Below, in pieces: positions 42,503-51,333 of a stretch of 64,000 nt of DNA; the first letter of the stretch is position 1; the number at the start of each line of letters is the position of its first letter. The DNA lies in NCBI GenBank assembly GCA_907163075.1, contig CAJQTY010000001.1:3394580-3458579 (forward strand), given 5' to 3'. The translations under genes and the position numbers were made by a program. Below the pieces are notes generated by a model. It was not told where the DNA came from. It saw only the letters and a list, made by a program, of their open reading frames with translations, and did no database searches. This DNA is from an uncultured Rhodocyclaceae bacterium (GTDB taxonomy: Bacteria; Pseudomonadota; Gammaproteobacteria; Burkholderiales; Rhodocyclaceae).

Positions 42503-43992
42503 TCATTCCCTTACACACAACTCATATAGCATTTATTGACCGCATATGCTCGATCCCGTCCACAAAATCCCTGATGCGCACGAAGCCAAGCCAAAGCGTC
42601 TTGACGCCGGGTTCGCCGTCACTTTTCCGGGCGAGGAAGCCGCCGAGCATGGCGATCCGCCGGATGACCTCGTGGAGCGTGGGCGTTGTTTTCGGGATGG
42701 GTTTCTTGGCCAGGATATACGCGCCTTTCCACTCCTCATCAGTGAAAAGAGCCGTCGCAACGAGGTCCGGATGGGTTCGTCCCAGGCGGACCAATCGTGC
42801 CAGTCGCCACGACACGACCATATAAACGGCCAACGCCAGTTCAATCTTGCCAACGCTCCCGAGTTGCAAGGCTTCGACCCGACAGCCGTTCTTGAGCACA
42901 TGGAAGAAGGTCTCGATTTCCCAGCGGCAACGATACCATTCGATCAGTTCAACGAGGTCGTCAAGCGTCTGCGTTACGCGGTTCGTCAGCAGTCGCCACT
43001 CGACCGGCTTGACTCCGTCGGGCGCGGCAATCTCCTTGGCAATCAAGCAGGTCACCGACATGCTGCCGCCTTGGCCGTCAGCCAGACTGATTTGGCGAGC
43101 AAAGATCTGCTGACGCACCATTCGCTCCGCCTGCCCGTGACGCGAAGCCATCATGAATTCAAGCTCACCGAGCGGCGCACCGGCAAGAACGGCCGCCCAC
43201 AGCTTTCCGCCATCAGGAAGGCAGCGATTGTGTTTCGATCGGATCAGCCAGTCGGCAGGGCTTCCCAATGCGTGACCGCGCTGCATCAATTCGACAATGT
43301 CGGCTTCCCGGTCAGCCACATAAACGAGCCGGGTGTCCGGCAGGGTTGCCGCCATTTCGGCAATGCGCTCGTAGCCTTCCGTCCAGCGCAGGCTTTCACG
43401 GATTCCCGGACGCGTACCGTCAGCCGTTTTGGGTTCTCGTGCCCACATCCAGGCATCGGTGATACCCAACGGTTCGCGTTCCGGCGTCACGACATAGGTC
43501 GGATGCAGGTACATCCCACGCTGTGCTTCGTAAGAGAGCGGACCGAGGCCGCTAATGTCTTGTCCGTTAAAGTCCAGTTCGGTACTGTCTTGCAGGCAAA
43601 GGACGACCGGGTGCTGGCGCATCCTGGCTTCCGTCTGGGCGATGTGCGGATCGAGGATATCCTGCCAGCCCAGCGAGCGCTTGCCGTCGCTGGCTTGATC
43701 GAAAAATCGATAAACCCCTTGGGTCTCCGCCCAGTCGGGGCACGCGCCGGGAATACTGGCCGTCGGTTTGTCGGCAAAACGTGCCGCCAGTTTGATCAAC
43801 CGACGGTTCAACCGACCGTCCCCCAGTTCCGCACCGGCAAATTCTTCCGCCGCCCAAGTCGCCATCGCCATCTCCTCGTCGAAATGACGATTCGAAAGCA
43901 AGGTGTATACCCGTTTGCTCGGAAAATCGGAAAAATTAGTACGGATAGTCACGGTGTGGTTTTATGCAATTCGAGTTGTGTGTAATGGAGTG
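42503..43992 (-). mobile_element. IS4-family (Tn5-like) insertion sequence, apparently intact
   Basis: About 1490 bp. Ends: left TCATTCCCTTACACACAACTC and right (reverse strand) CACTCCATTACACACAACTC. Perfect 8-bp direct repeat GGCTAAAG flanks it at 42495-42502 and 43993-44000. One transposase gene inside. It lies between the fusion-protein gene and the ATP-grasp gene of the cargo set, so it may have cut an operon. The clean duplication points to a recent insertion. Confidence 0.88.
42522..43865 (-). CDS. IS4-family transposase (Tn5/IS50-like)
   Basis: 447-residue transposase. The ATG at 43865 has GAGGAG six bases upstream and gives MATWAAEEFAGAELGDGRLN, the usual N-terminal DNA-binding start of the Tn5 group; longer in-frame starts exist up to 43952. 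Catalytic motifs: LCLQDSTELDFN (first Asp), LVYVADREADIVELM (second Asp) and the YREK-like stretch WYRCRWEIETFFHVLKNGCR (Glu). High-GC codon use, unlike the AT-rich cargo around it, in keeping with an origin in the host or its relatives. Confidence 0.92.
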   Translation of the reverse strand: MATWAAEEFAGAELGDGRLNRRLIKLAARFADKPTASIPGACPDWAETQGVYRFFDQASDGKRSLGWQDILDPHIAQTEARMRQHPVVLCLQDSTELDFNGQDISGLGPLSYEAQRGMYLHPTYVVTPEREPLGITDAWMWAREPKTADGTRPGIRESLRWTEGYERIAEMAATLPDTRLVYVADREADIVELMQRGHALGSPADWLIRSKHNRCLPDGGKLWAAVLAGAPLGELEFMMASRHGQAERMVRQQIFARQISLADGQGGSMSVTCLIAKEIAAPDGVKPVEWRLLTNRVTQTLDDLVELIEWYRCRWEIETFFHVLKNGCRVEALQLGSVGKIELALAVYMVVSWRLARLVRLGRTHPDLVATALFTDEEWKGAYILAKKPIPKTTPTLHEVIRRIAMLGGFLARKSDGEPGVKTLWLGFVRIRDFVDGIEHMRSINAI

Positions 43993-44096
43993 GGCTAAAG
44001 TATCCGCAACCGAAATACGGTCAGAACAACTGCTGCCAAAGTTGAGCATAGACGTTAGAACACAAAAGCAGGAGCCGTTGATTGGCAAAACATGGT

Positions 44097-44440
44097 CATA
44101 GCCTTACACACAACTCATTTTGCCTGAAGCGCTCGCGTATGTTCGTCGCGCGACGAAATCCCTGATGCGCTAAAACCCCAGGCTTCAGGATTGTTGTCTC
44201 ATTCGGGATGGCGCTCTGGAATGCGTCAAGGTCGGCAAATTGCCATAACAACGGCATGTGATGCGTTTCATCCGTCGGGGGATCAGAGTAGCCAAACCTG
44301 CGCTGCAAGCAGTGAATCCGGAACTTCGCCGACAGCCCTGTTGGACGACTGCCACGACCTGCCTTTTGAGAAACACCAGGGCTTCCGCACTCGTAATGCA
44401 TACGCTGAAAATTCCTGAACTTACACAGAATTTGAGCAAA
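44097..44440. mobile_element. Fragments of a second IS4-type end and a second ISAs1-type end
   Basis: Bases 44101-44118 (CCTTACACACAACTCAT) repeat the left end of the neighbouring IS4-type element, and ATCCCTGATGCGC at about 44157-44169 repeats its internal sequence. The similarity fades by about 44240. At 44373-44391, CAGGGCTTCCGCACTCGTA followed by ATGCATA is a diverged copy of the right end of the ISAs1-type element at 37032. TTGAGCAAAACC further in is also shared. Both are old relics with no coding capacity. Confidence 0.6.
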
Positions 44441-44940
44441 ACCTGTTTCGTACCTCGCTAGTCCGAGCGCCTTTATGCAAAATGGTCACCAGTGCAACAT
44501 AACGACCGAATAAATCGCCAAAAATCTGCACCATTTCACTAGCATTGAACCTCTATGCCAGCCCAGTTCAGAACTCTGGTGCGCGAACACTACGACACAA
44601 CCGTGTTCATCCCAGTAAGTAACTGACCCAGCTCGATTTTGCCACGCTTGGGTAGAATTCTCGTTTCGGCTAGACTCAGTTGCCCATCTACTTCTCACTC
44701 ATGTCGTTGCAATAGCAAAATTATCGCTGCTCAGCTGCTCAGCGTCGCTATTTGTGCTGATTTCTTTCGCGTTTTTCTATAGCCATTCTGCTTTGTATTT
44801 ATTACGTGGTACCAAGATATTTTCGGAGGCATCGCAAGAGAGCTTCTATCGTATCAATTTAGCAAAAACAACTAGATTCAAAGTCCTCAATGCATGCATT
44901 GATCCAAGTGAATCCGATAAATAGTGCAGATGAATGAGCA
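44441..44940. other. 500-base stretch without a supported gene
   Basis: AT-leaning sequence downstream (in transcription sense) of the fusion-protein gene. No open frame with a credible product and no clear terminator was found. It may contain further worn IS sequence. Confidence 0.4.
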
Positions 44941-47703
44941 TTATCGACCCAATTTCAACAGGTGGTTCTTGATGTAAGGAAGAAGAGCTTCTGCATCTTT
45001 ACCTTGATTACAAAGACAAGTTGAACTTAGCCTCTGAAGATTAAATAAACCTACAAAGAAAATACCTTCTTCCGGAGAGACGCCGTCATGTCCTAAAGGA
45101 TAAGAAAATTCATCAAATAAATTTTCTACTTCTAGCCATGGCCACTCGCTCCTAAATCCCGTTGCGTAAATAACAGTTGAAATTCCGGCTGTTTTTAAAT
45201 TAATTTGAGTTGGTGCATCAGGAACTAACCAATTATCAGTCACTTCCGGTGGTGTAAATTCTCCCTTGCTAATAGAACAAATATTTTTTTTACCGTAGAA
45301 TTTGGAAGCAATTCTTAAAAGTTTTTCATATTCATTACGAGTCCCAGAAATAGCGCGTTCAATTTGTTCCCTTATTGCCTTAAATTCCGCGACGCCTTCT
45401 TTATTCACCGACCGAAGCTTTCCAAGCAATACAACCCCAGCCTCAGACAGCGTTTTTAAACTAATAGAATGCCCAAAACCATTGCCACCATTGCCCGATA
45501 CCAAGGGGAACTCGGTTGACCTTGCTTTTTGCAGAGCCCCCGGTTTACCAGACAGAACATCCGGATCGTCATCGATGTGCCGATGCATGATTCCGCCGAT
45601 CTCCCACCATTCCATGAAATCTTTGCCGTAAATTCGACGAGTGTTCGATGGGCGATCAGACAAAGACCAATAGACTTCTCGCCCCGTAGCAAGTAAATCC
45701 TCGGTTATTTGGGCACCAGATTGCCCTCCTCCAACTACTAGGATGGCGCCTTGCTTCAACAACATTGCATTGCGATAATCCCGCGAATGTACCTGGTCGA
45801 TTTCAGGAGAAAAGCCGCCGTCAATCAGCGGTTTGCGAGGAGAGGAATACTCACCAGTCGCAATTACTATTGATTTTGCGAAAATTCGAGATGTTTCTGT
45901 CGTGATAAAAAACTTTTTTCCTTCACGTTTAACGGATATGACACGATTATTACAAGCTACAGGTAATTGAAATTTTTCAGCGTACGAGGACAGAAAATTA
46001 ATGACATCTTCTTTTGTGCTGAATCCGTCCGGATTAGATCCGGCGTACCTCATACCCGGAAGTGCTAATGTCCGATTTGGCGTATTGAGGCGAAAGCTAT
46101 CCCATCGGTTCTGCCAACTTGAACCAATAGTATTGGCCTCAATCACCAGATGGTTGATCCCACTCTGTTTCAAGGTGTAGCTAGCACTTAAACCGGATTG
46201 GCCTGCGCCAATGATTACGACATCGCATTCTAGTGACGTATCGCCTTGTCCAAGTCGCGAAAAAGTAGGTTCAATGAGTTTTGTTGGCAGTTTAATCCAT
46301 TTCACCTCGGCATATTTGTTACCAGATGTAATGGCTGCCGCGTCGGCTTGGGTTGCATATTCAACAAGCACCGCATGACGAATGCCTTTCTTGAGGCAGG
46401 TAGCTACCGCTACTAGGCATTCCTCATGAGATGGAACACATTCCCATGCAACATGGTTAGTGTTTAGCAAATCTTGCCAATTACGGATATTTTCCTGCAT
46501 ATCAAACAGACTCTGTGTGGCACCTATGACTTCCTTTGCATAGTCTTCATCTTTGAAGGCACATAGCATTAGATAGGAAAAGCAGCACTTAGTACATTTT
46601 TGGCACCAAGGCTTATCGATGTTGCAAGAGTGCGTTTTTCGAAGAAGATCTTCTTCAGTGGCGGCAATCGCGTAAATGGAGCTGTCGCTAAGACCGCGTA
46701 ATGTGCTTGAGAAGCCATCGAATCCACGAACGCCAGTTATGTTAGCAAATAGATCGGTACTTAATTTTTGATACTCTTGTGTCTTACACCACTGGTGATT
46801 GATGCTTTCCTCACCCCATTGGACCATTCCTCGATCTGCGGATTCTTCGATATTGAACCACACACCCTTGTATTCGTGATACAGCACTAATGGGAAGTAT
46901 CCAGGATAGTTGGCTGTATGGCCAACAGAAAAATCAGATTTGTAGTGCTTTGTGGTTACGCCAATTCTGGCGAAATCTTCGTGCGTGGTTGAGAAGAAGT
47001 TGTCTTGGATTGAAACCTTAATCAATTGATTGCTGCTTGGTGCAGCGGCATCACGAAGGTTACTTAACAGCGATTCTTGCACGATCGACGAGCCACCAAT
47101 AGGTAGGCTCCCTTCGTATATATCAAAACTCAGCTTTGCATCTTTCATAAGAATCATGCCGACAAGTGAATCTTTACCGCCGCCGTTTGTCAGAAGTATC
47201 CGGTTTCCTGGGATTCCCCGACCAACTTCATCCGATAGTTTGGGTACCTGATTCAATGTTGCGGCATTATTCTGAAGAAGTGGGTAGCTATGGGCGCGGT
47301 AGGAAAATTGGTTACGATACCGCCACTCTCCAAATTGCCTTCTAAAGCAGGTTCGCCAGAGTTCTTGAGTTTTCTCATCAAGATACACGTCATCGCAAAG
47401 AGTTAGGGTTTCACCACCGAGAGCCATAAATCGCATGCAGTCCCAAGCGATTAATGCACCAATAAGTTGCGATTTGCATAAACTGGTTTCGAACTTGTTC
47501 CAAAGTGCATTCCACGAGGGGATAGAGTGATATGTTATTTTTGAGAAAAAGTTTTCGCCGGCAATGTCGACGTATATTGTTATACTCGCTGGATTAGATT
47601 CCAAAAGGAATCTCGTAACCGTCACATTGAAACGGGGATCAGATTGAATTGCTCTGGCTTGCTTTGTGTTGTCCACTGTTTTGTTGTGAGTTTCTTCTGT
47701 CAT
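44941..47703 (-). CDS. Fusion protein: PP-loop/MurL-like domain plus flavin-dependent monooxygenase
   Basis: 920-residue two-part enzyme. Residues 1 to about 480 resemble the MurL (UDP-MurNAc-peptide L-Glu epimerase) type: an ATP-pyrophosphatase-like loop GGGKDS at 174-179, and a cysteine cluster Cys360, Cys367, Cys370, Cys373 and Cys374 within CNIDKPWCQKCTKCCFSYL. Residues 493-920 are a class B flavin monooxygenase of the CzcO/FMO type: FAD site VVIIGAGQSGLSASY (499-504), LPGMRYAGSNPDGFSTKEDV, NADPH site VVGGGQSGAQ (about 640) and YATGFRSEWPW. One chain could thus activate a carboxylate with ATP, perhaps for epimerisation, and oxidise a nitrogen or carbon. A good AGAAGG site precedes the start. 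The FMO assignment is firm; the N-terminal one is tentative. Confidence 0.72.
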   Translation of the reverse strand: MTEETHNKTVDNTKQARAIQSDPRFNVTVTRFLLESNPASITIYVDIAGENFFSKITYHSIPSWNALWNKFETSLCKSQLIGALIAWDCMRFMALGGETLTLCDDVYLDEKTQELWRTCFRRQFGEWRYRNQFSYRAHSYPLLQNNAATLNQVPKLSDEVGRGIPGNRILLTNGGGKDSLVGMILMKDAKLSFDIYEGSLPIGGSSIVQESLLSNLRDAAAPSSNQLIKVSIQDNFFSTTHEDFARIGVTTKHYKSDFSVGHTANYPGYFPLVLYHEYKGVWFNIEESADRGMVQWGEESINHQWCKTQEYQKLSTDLFANITGVRGFDGFSSTLRGLSDSSIYAIAATEEDLLRKTHSCNIDKPWCQKCTKCCFSYLMLCAFKDEDYAKEVIGATQSLFDMQENIRNWQDLLNTNHVAWECVPSHEECLVAVATCLKKGIRHAVLVEYATQADAAAITSGNKYAEVKWIKLPTKLIEPTFSRLGQGDTSLECDVVIIGAGQSGLSASYTLKQSGINHLVIEANTIGSSWQNRWDSFRLNTPNRTLALPGMRYAGSNPDGFSTKEDVINFLSSYAEKFQLPVACNNRVISVKREGKKFFITTETSRIFAKSIVIATGEYSSPRKPLIDGGFSPEIDQVHSRDYRNAMLLKQGAILVVGGGQSGAQITEDLLATGREVYWSLSDRPSNTRRIYGKDFMEWWEIGGIMHRHIDDDPDVLSGKPGALQKARSTEFPLVSGNGGNGFGHSISLKTLSEAGVVLLGKLRSVNKEGVAEFKAIREQIERAISGTRNEYEKLLRIASKFYGKKNICSISKGEFTPPEVTDNWLVPDAPTQINLKTAGISTVIYATGFRSEWPWLEVENLFDEFSYPLGHDGVSPEEGIFFVGLFNLQRLSSTCLCNQGKDAEALLPYIKNHLLKLGR

Positions 47704-48124
47704 TGTATGACCTTCTCTTATAGTTGGTTACCATGCAGTTAAGATAAACGGGGCCCGGTTTGTTAAGATCGGAGTGGGGAAACGCCGAATGTTTCGAAAT
47801 CTTCGGAGGAACTTGCGGCAAAGCCTTCACCACTACATTCGATCGGGCGTTTTCTCCGGCTTTTCCCTTGTTTTGTCATCTCAGTTATCTCACCGTTCTT
47901 CGAGCGACCCGCTGTCGAACTCGATCACTTTACGAAGCGGCGGAAAGGAATGCGGCAGGCGGCAGCATGTTCTTATTCGAATCGATCGCTTACGTCTCGC
48001 CCATTCCTCGTTTCCCCACTTTCCGAGAGTGAGCGCTATTCCACGGAGGTTAACAAGGGCCACCTTCGCAGTTTAAATTTACCCGCATCATTCCCGTTCG
48101 CCGGAATGACAAGCAATTTCGGAT
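47704..48124. other. Gap between the island cargo and cobD, with a palindrome
   Basis: About 420 bases. The right part must contain the promoter of the fusion-protein gene (minus strand). TCATTCC (48089-48095) and GGAATGA (48104-48110) form a small palindrome of the dispersed TCATTCC...GGAATGA type, 15 bases beyond the cobD stop codon, and could act as its 3' hairpin. Open frames here have no recognisable product. The island's right border may fall in this gap. Confidence 0.45.
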
Positions 48125-49027
48125 CTATTCAACAAAGCCGAACAACGTTGTGGTACACACAAACATCAGAGCAACGATCCAAGCGGTCAGTTCAACATGG
48201 TGCACCGCTAACCCAATATCCGCCTCTGACGGTTCATGTCCGCTTGCGTTCAGCACATAGCCATTGGGTTTTCGAAGTAGCAAATTGCGAGACAATGCTA
48301 GAGCGCCCATGGTCCACCCCTGATTTGGCGACTCGGTACGAGCGGCTTCGCTAGGAAGCCGCGGAAACAGTCGCATGGCACCCGGGCCGACGAGCAGCAG
48401 CGCAAGACCTGCGATTCGTGCGGGTATCAGATTTAGGAGATCATCTGCCCGCGCAGCGAACTTTCCGGCCCATTCCCAACGACCTCGATATCCCCACATA
48501 GCATCAGCTGTATTTGCAAAGCGATAAACAGCTGCGCCTGGAAGGCCGAACAACGCAAACCAGAACAAAGGTGCAATCACTGAGTCCGTAAAATTCTCGG
48601 CCAGAGAAATTAGAGAAGACTCGCGAATTTCGCTCCTATCCAGACGAGCCGTATCGCCTCTAACAATTCTGCGCAAGCGCTCTCGGCCTTGCTCGACACT
48701 GTCCTTCAACGCGGTCTCAACTGCGCTCACTTCACGAAGAAGTAAGCGCAGAGCAAACAGTGGTTTTAGAAGCATGGCCGTGACAGAAACCTCCAGCCAT
48801 GCGGGAAGATTTGTCAACAAGAAGGCAATGTAGCTGTACATGACCGCTATCAGCGTCGCGCCAACAAGCCAATAGGCAGCGCCAAGAATCAGCGCACGGG
48901 TCGGGGCATGAGCAGGCAAGTCACGCCCTAGTTGCTCCAAATAATATCCCATCCAGACAACCGGATGTAGCCGATTGGGCGGCTCTCCAAGCCAACGGTC
49001 AATCAATAAAGCAAGGATAGTAGTCAT
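48125..49027 (-). CDS. cobD: Adenosylcobinamide-phosphate synthase (CobD/CbiB)
   Basis: 300-residue membrane enzyme that attaches aminopropanol (phosphate) to adenosylcobyric acid. The ATG at 49027 gives TTILALLIDRWLGEPPNRLHPVVWMGYYLEQL, the standard opening. Later motifs are VRGDTARLDRSEIRESSLISLAENFTDSVIAPLFWFALFGLPGAAVYRFANTADAMWGYRG and LLNLIPARIAGL. Four to five membrane helices. An upstream in-frame ATG (49096) adds 23 non-conserved residues. It is on the same strand as, and downstream of, the cobalamin operon, but separated from cbiP by the nested IS block. Its base composition is less GC-rich than the main operon. Confidence 0.92.
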   Translation of the reverse strand: MTTILALLIDRWLGEPPNRLHPVVWMGYYLEQLGRDLPAHAPTRALILGAAYWLVGATLIAVMYSYIAFLLTNLPAWLEVSVTAMLLKPLFALRLLLREVSAVETALKDSVEQGRERLRRIVRGDTARLDRSEIRESSLISLAENFTDSVIAPLFWFALFGLPGAAVYRFANTADAMWGYRGRWEWAGKFAARADDLLNLIPARIAGLALLLVGPGAMRLFPRLPSEAARTESPNQGWTMGALALSRNLLLRKPNGYVLNASGHEPSEADIGLAVHHVELTAWIVALMFVCTTTLFGFVE

Positions 49028-49391
49028 GATATCGAGTGGTGTCCGTGAACGAGCAACCGCGTAAACATTCACTTCTACGACTGCCCAGATTGCCAATGCT
49101 AAAACTCGAAATTAGGAGGTTGTAAAATATAAAATCTGTTGCCGTAAAACCGGTTGAACGCAAATAGGTCGTCCACAAAATACAGTAGGCATATAATAGC
49201 ATTTATACAGCAAGACCAATAGTGGTTTGACATACCGTCCTACCGCGCCCTCTGGCCCGTGTCGTGGCGATGACTTCGTGCATGGCCGCCAAGCTGTTCT
49301 TCAAATTTGCTGCGAACCTTCAGTAATTCATTACCGGCCGTAGTCGACGTCGACCCGTTCGACCCGGGCTCGACAAATTCACGAAGATTGA
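49028..49391. other. Leader of cobD and left flank of the IS3 element
   Basis: Bases 49110-49230 are AT-rich. Bases 49240-49391, on the minus strand, form the end of an open frame ([12 protein letters not shown]..., ending [16 protein letters not shown] and a stop at 49240) that continues into the IS3 end; without the IS it would join the cbiP 3' flank at 53541. I do not recognise it. It may be the tail of a lost gene between cbiP and cobD. Confidence 0.4.
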
Positions 49392-49441
49392 TGAATCGCC
49401 CCGGGTTTGATGGAGGCTCTAACTCTTGGGAAGATAGAGCC

Positions 49442-49765
49442 ATGAAGAAATCAGTTAAGTTCTCCCCCGAAGTTCATGAGCGCGCCGTGCGCATGGTTGC
49501 TGAGTGTTGCCGCGATCACTCCTCGCAATGGGCGGCAGTTGAATCCATTGCGGCCAAGATCGGCTGCACGCCACAAACGTTGGTCACTTGGGTGCGTCAG
49601 CACGAGCGAGATAGCGGCCAGCGTGAAGGACCGACGACAACAGATCAGAAACGCGTCAAGGAACTGGAGCGCGAAGTCCGAGAGCTACGCAACGCCAGCG
49701 AAATCCTGAAGCTGGCCAGCGCGCTTTTCGCCCAGGCGGAGCTCGACCGCCGATTCAAGTCTTGA
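49442..49765 (+). CDS. IS3-family OrfA (helix-turn-helix transposase subunit)
   Basis: 107-residue OrfA. Starts [20 protein letters not shown], with the helix-turn-helix [28 protein letters not shown] and leucine zipper [30 protein letters not shown], as in the IS51-like group. It is intact, but its partner orfB is destroyed, so the IS3 element cannot move by itself. Confidence 0.9.
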   Translation: MKKSVKFSPEVHERAVRMVAECCRDHSSQWAAVESIAAKIGCTPQTLVTWVRQHERDSGQREGPTTTDQKRVKELEREVRELRNASEILKLASALFAQAELDRRFKS

Positions 49766-49863
49766 GATCTTTCGTCGACGAGCATCTTGATGCCTTCGGG
49801 GTCGAGCCGATCTGCAGGCAGTTGCAGACCGCCCCGTCCGGCTACCGGCGCCATGTCGCCTTA

Positions 49864-50719
49864 GAAGCTGTTTTAGAAATTAGGAAAGGCGTTTGAGAAG
49901 CAGATGGATCATGGCGAGTTGAATCATAGCTTCGGACTGCTGCGGGATGATTTCGTGGTCGCGATTGAGGCGACGCGAGAGTGCCAGCCACGCGAAGGTA
50001 CGTTCAACGATCCAGCGCTTTGGCAAAACGATGAACTTTCCAGCGTCGCTACGTTTGACGATCTCAATCGTCCAGGCAAACATTGCCGCCGTCCAGTCGA
50101 TCAATTTGCCGGTATAGCCACCATCGGCAAAGATCTTCTGAATGCTGGGGATCAGGCCAAACAGGCGAATCAAGACCGCACGCGCCCCGACGCGATCCTG
50201 AATACCGGCCGAATGGACCACAACCGTCAAAATGAATCCCATCGTATCGACGGCGATATGCTGCTTTCGCCCTTTGGTTTTCTTGCCCGCGTCGTAACCG
50301 CGTTGCCCCCTTTTCCAGCACTCTTGACTGAGCGTGAATCGATGATCGCGACGGAGGGCTCTTTGTTTCGCCCAGCCTTCTCGCGGGCCGCCTCACGCAA
50401 GGCCCTCATGGCCTTGGCCCAGCGTCCATCAAGTCGCCAGCGTCGGAAACATCCGTACACCGTTTGCCAGGGTGGGAAGTCCTTCGGCAGAAACCGCCAC
50501 TGGCATCCTGTCTTTACCACGTACAACATGCCGTTAACCTCCGCACGAAAATCCTGCTTCGGCGGTCGCCCCCGCCGACGAACGACCGGCATCGGTTTAA
50601 CCAAGTGCGGTGACAGTATCTTCCATTGCGCTTCCGTCAAATCGCTTGGGTACATCGCGCTCTCCAGATCAGTAACGATCCGGCTCAGCATTTCTCGTGC
50701 CAATTTCTAAAACAGCTTC
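49864..50719 (-). mobile_element. IS5-type (IS427-like) insertion sequence inside the IS3 orfB
   Basis: 856 bp. Perfect terminal inverted repeats GAAGCTGTTTTAGAAATT at both ends; 3-bp direct repeat TTA at 49861-49863 and 50720-50722. Carries two overlapping transposase frames on the minus strand. Confidence 0.9.
49880..50703 (-). CDS. IS5-family transposase in two overlapping frames
   Basis: The upstream frame (50227-50703, 158 codons) gives the DUF4096-type N-terminus MYPSDLTEAQWKILSPHLV, then GRPPKQDFRAEVNGMLYVVKTGCQWRFLPKDFPPWQTVYGCFRRW, and the first catalytic Asp in VAIIDSRSVKS. The downstream frame (49880-50242, 120 codons) gives the second Asp in IFADGGYTGKL and the Glu in RWIVERTFAWLALSRRLNRDHE. 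The frames overlap by 16 bases, consistent with the programmed frameshift of IS427-like elements, so the transposase is probably functional. Confidence 0.85.
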
Positions 50720-51333
50720 TTACAGCGCAATCCTGAGCGACGCAGTCAGCGAGTGTTGCGCGATGAAACTTTGATTCCCAAGATTGAGCACGTCTGGCAG
50801 GCCAACCTGCAAGTCTATGGTGCTGACAAGGTTTGGCGGCAGCTGAACCGGGAAGGTATCGTGGTAGCCCGCTGCACGGTCAAGCGGCTCATGCGTCGTC
50901 AGGGCTTGCGAGGGGTTAAGCGCGGCAAGGTGGTGCGCACCACGCTCAGCAATCCCAAAGCACCGTGCCCGCTGGATCGAGTCAATCGGCAGTTCAAGGC
51001 TGAGCGGCCCAATCAGGTGTGGGTCTCGGACTTTACCTATGTCTCGACTTGGCAGGGCTGGCTGTACGTGGCTTTTGTGATCGACGTCTTTGCCCGCCGC
51101 ATCGTGGGCTGGCGCGTGAGCAGTCCCATGCAGACAGACTTTGTACTCGATGCCCTGGAGCAAGCCCTGTACGCCCTTCAGCCGAGCCCAGAAGCAACTT
51201 TGATCCATCACTCGGACCGTGGCTCGCAGTACGTCTCGATCCGCTACAGCGAACGGCTGGCTGAAGCGGGGATAGAACCGTCAGTAGGAAGCAAAGGAGA
51301 TAGCTATGACAACGCCCTGTCAGGAACGATTAA

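Noticed and set aside
47774-48076. Plus-strand 100-codon frame between the cargo and cobD
   Set aside because: Arg/Ser/Leu-rich translation with no domain and no ribosome-binding site; treated as non-coding.
48089-48124. Island right border at the CCGGAATGACAAG sequence, which loosely resembles CCGGAATCACATC at the ligA break
   Set aside because: The similarity is short and lies in a common dispersed palindrome; no ligA 5' sequence follows it.
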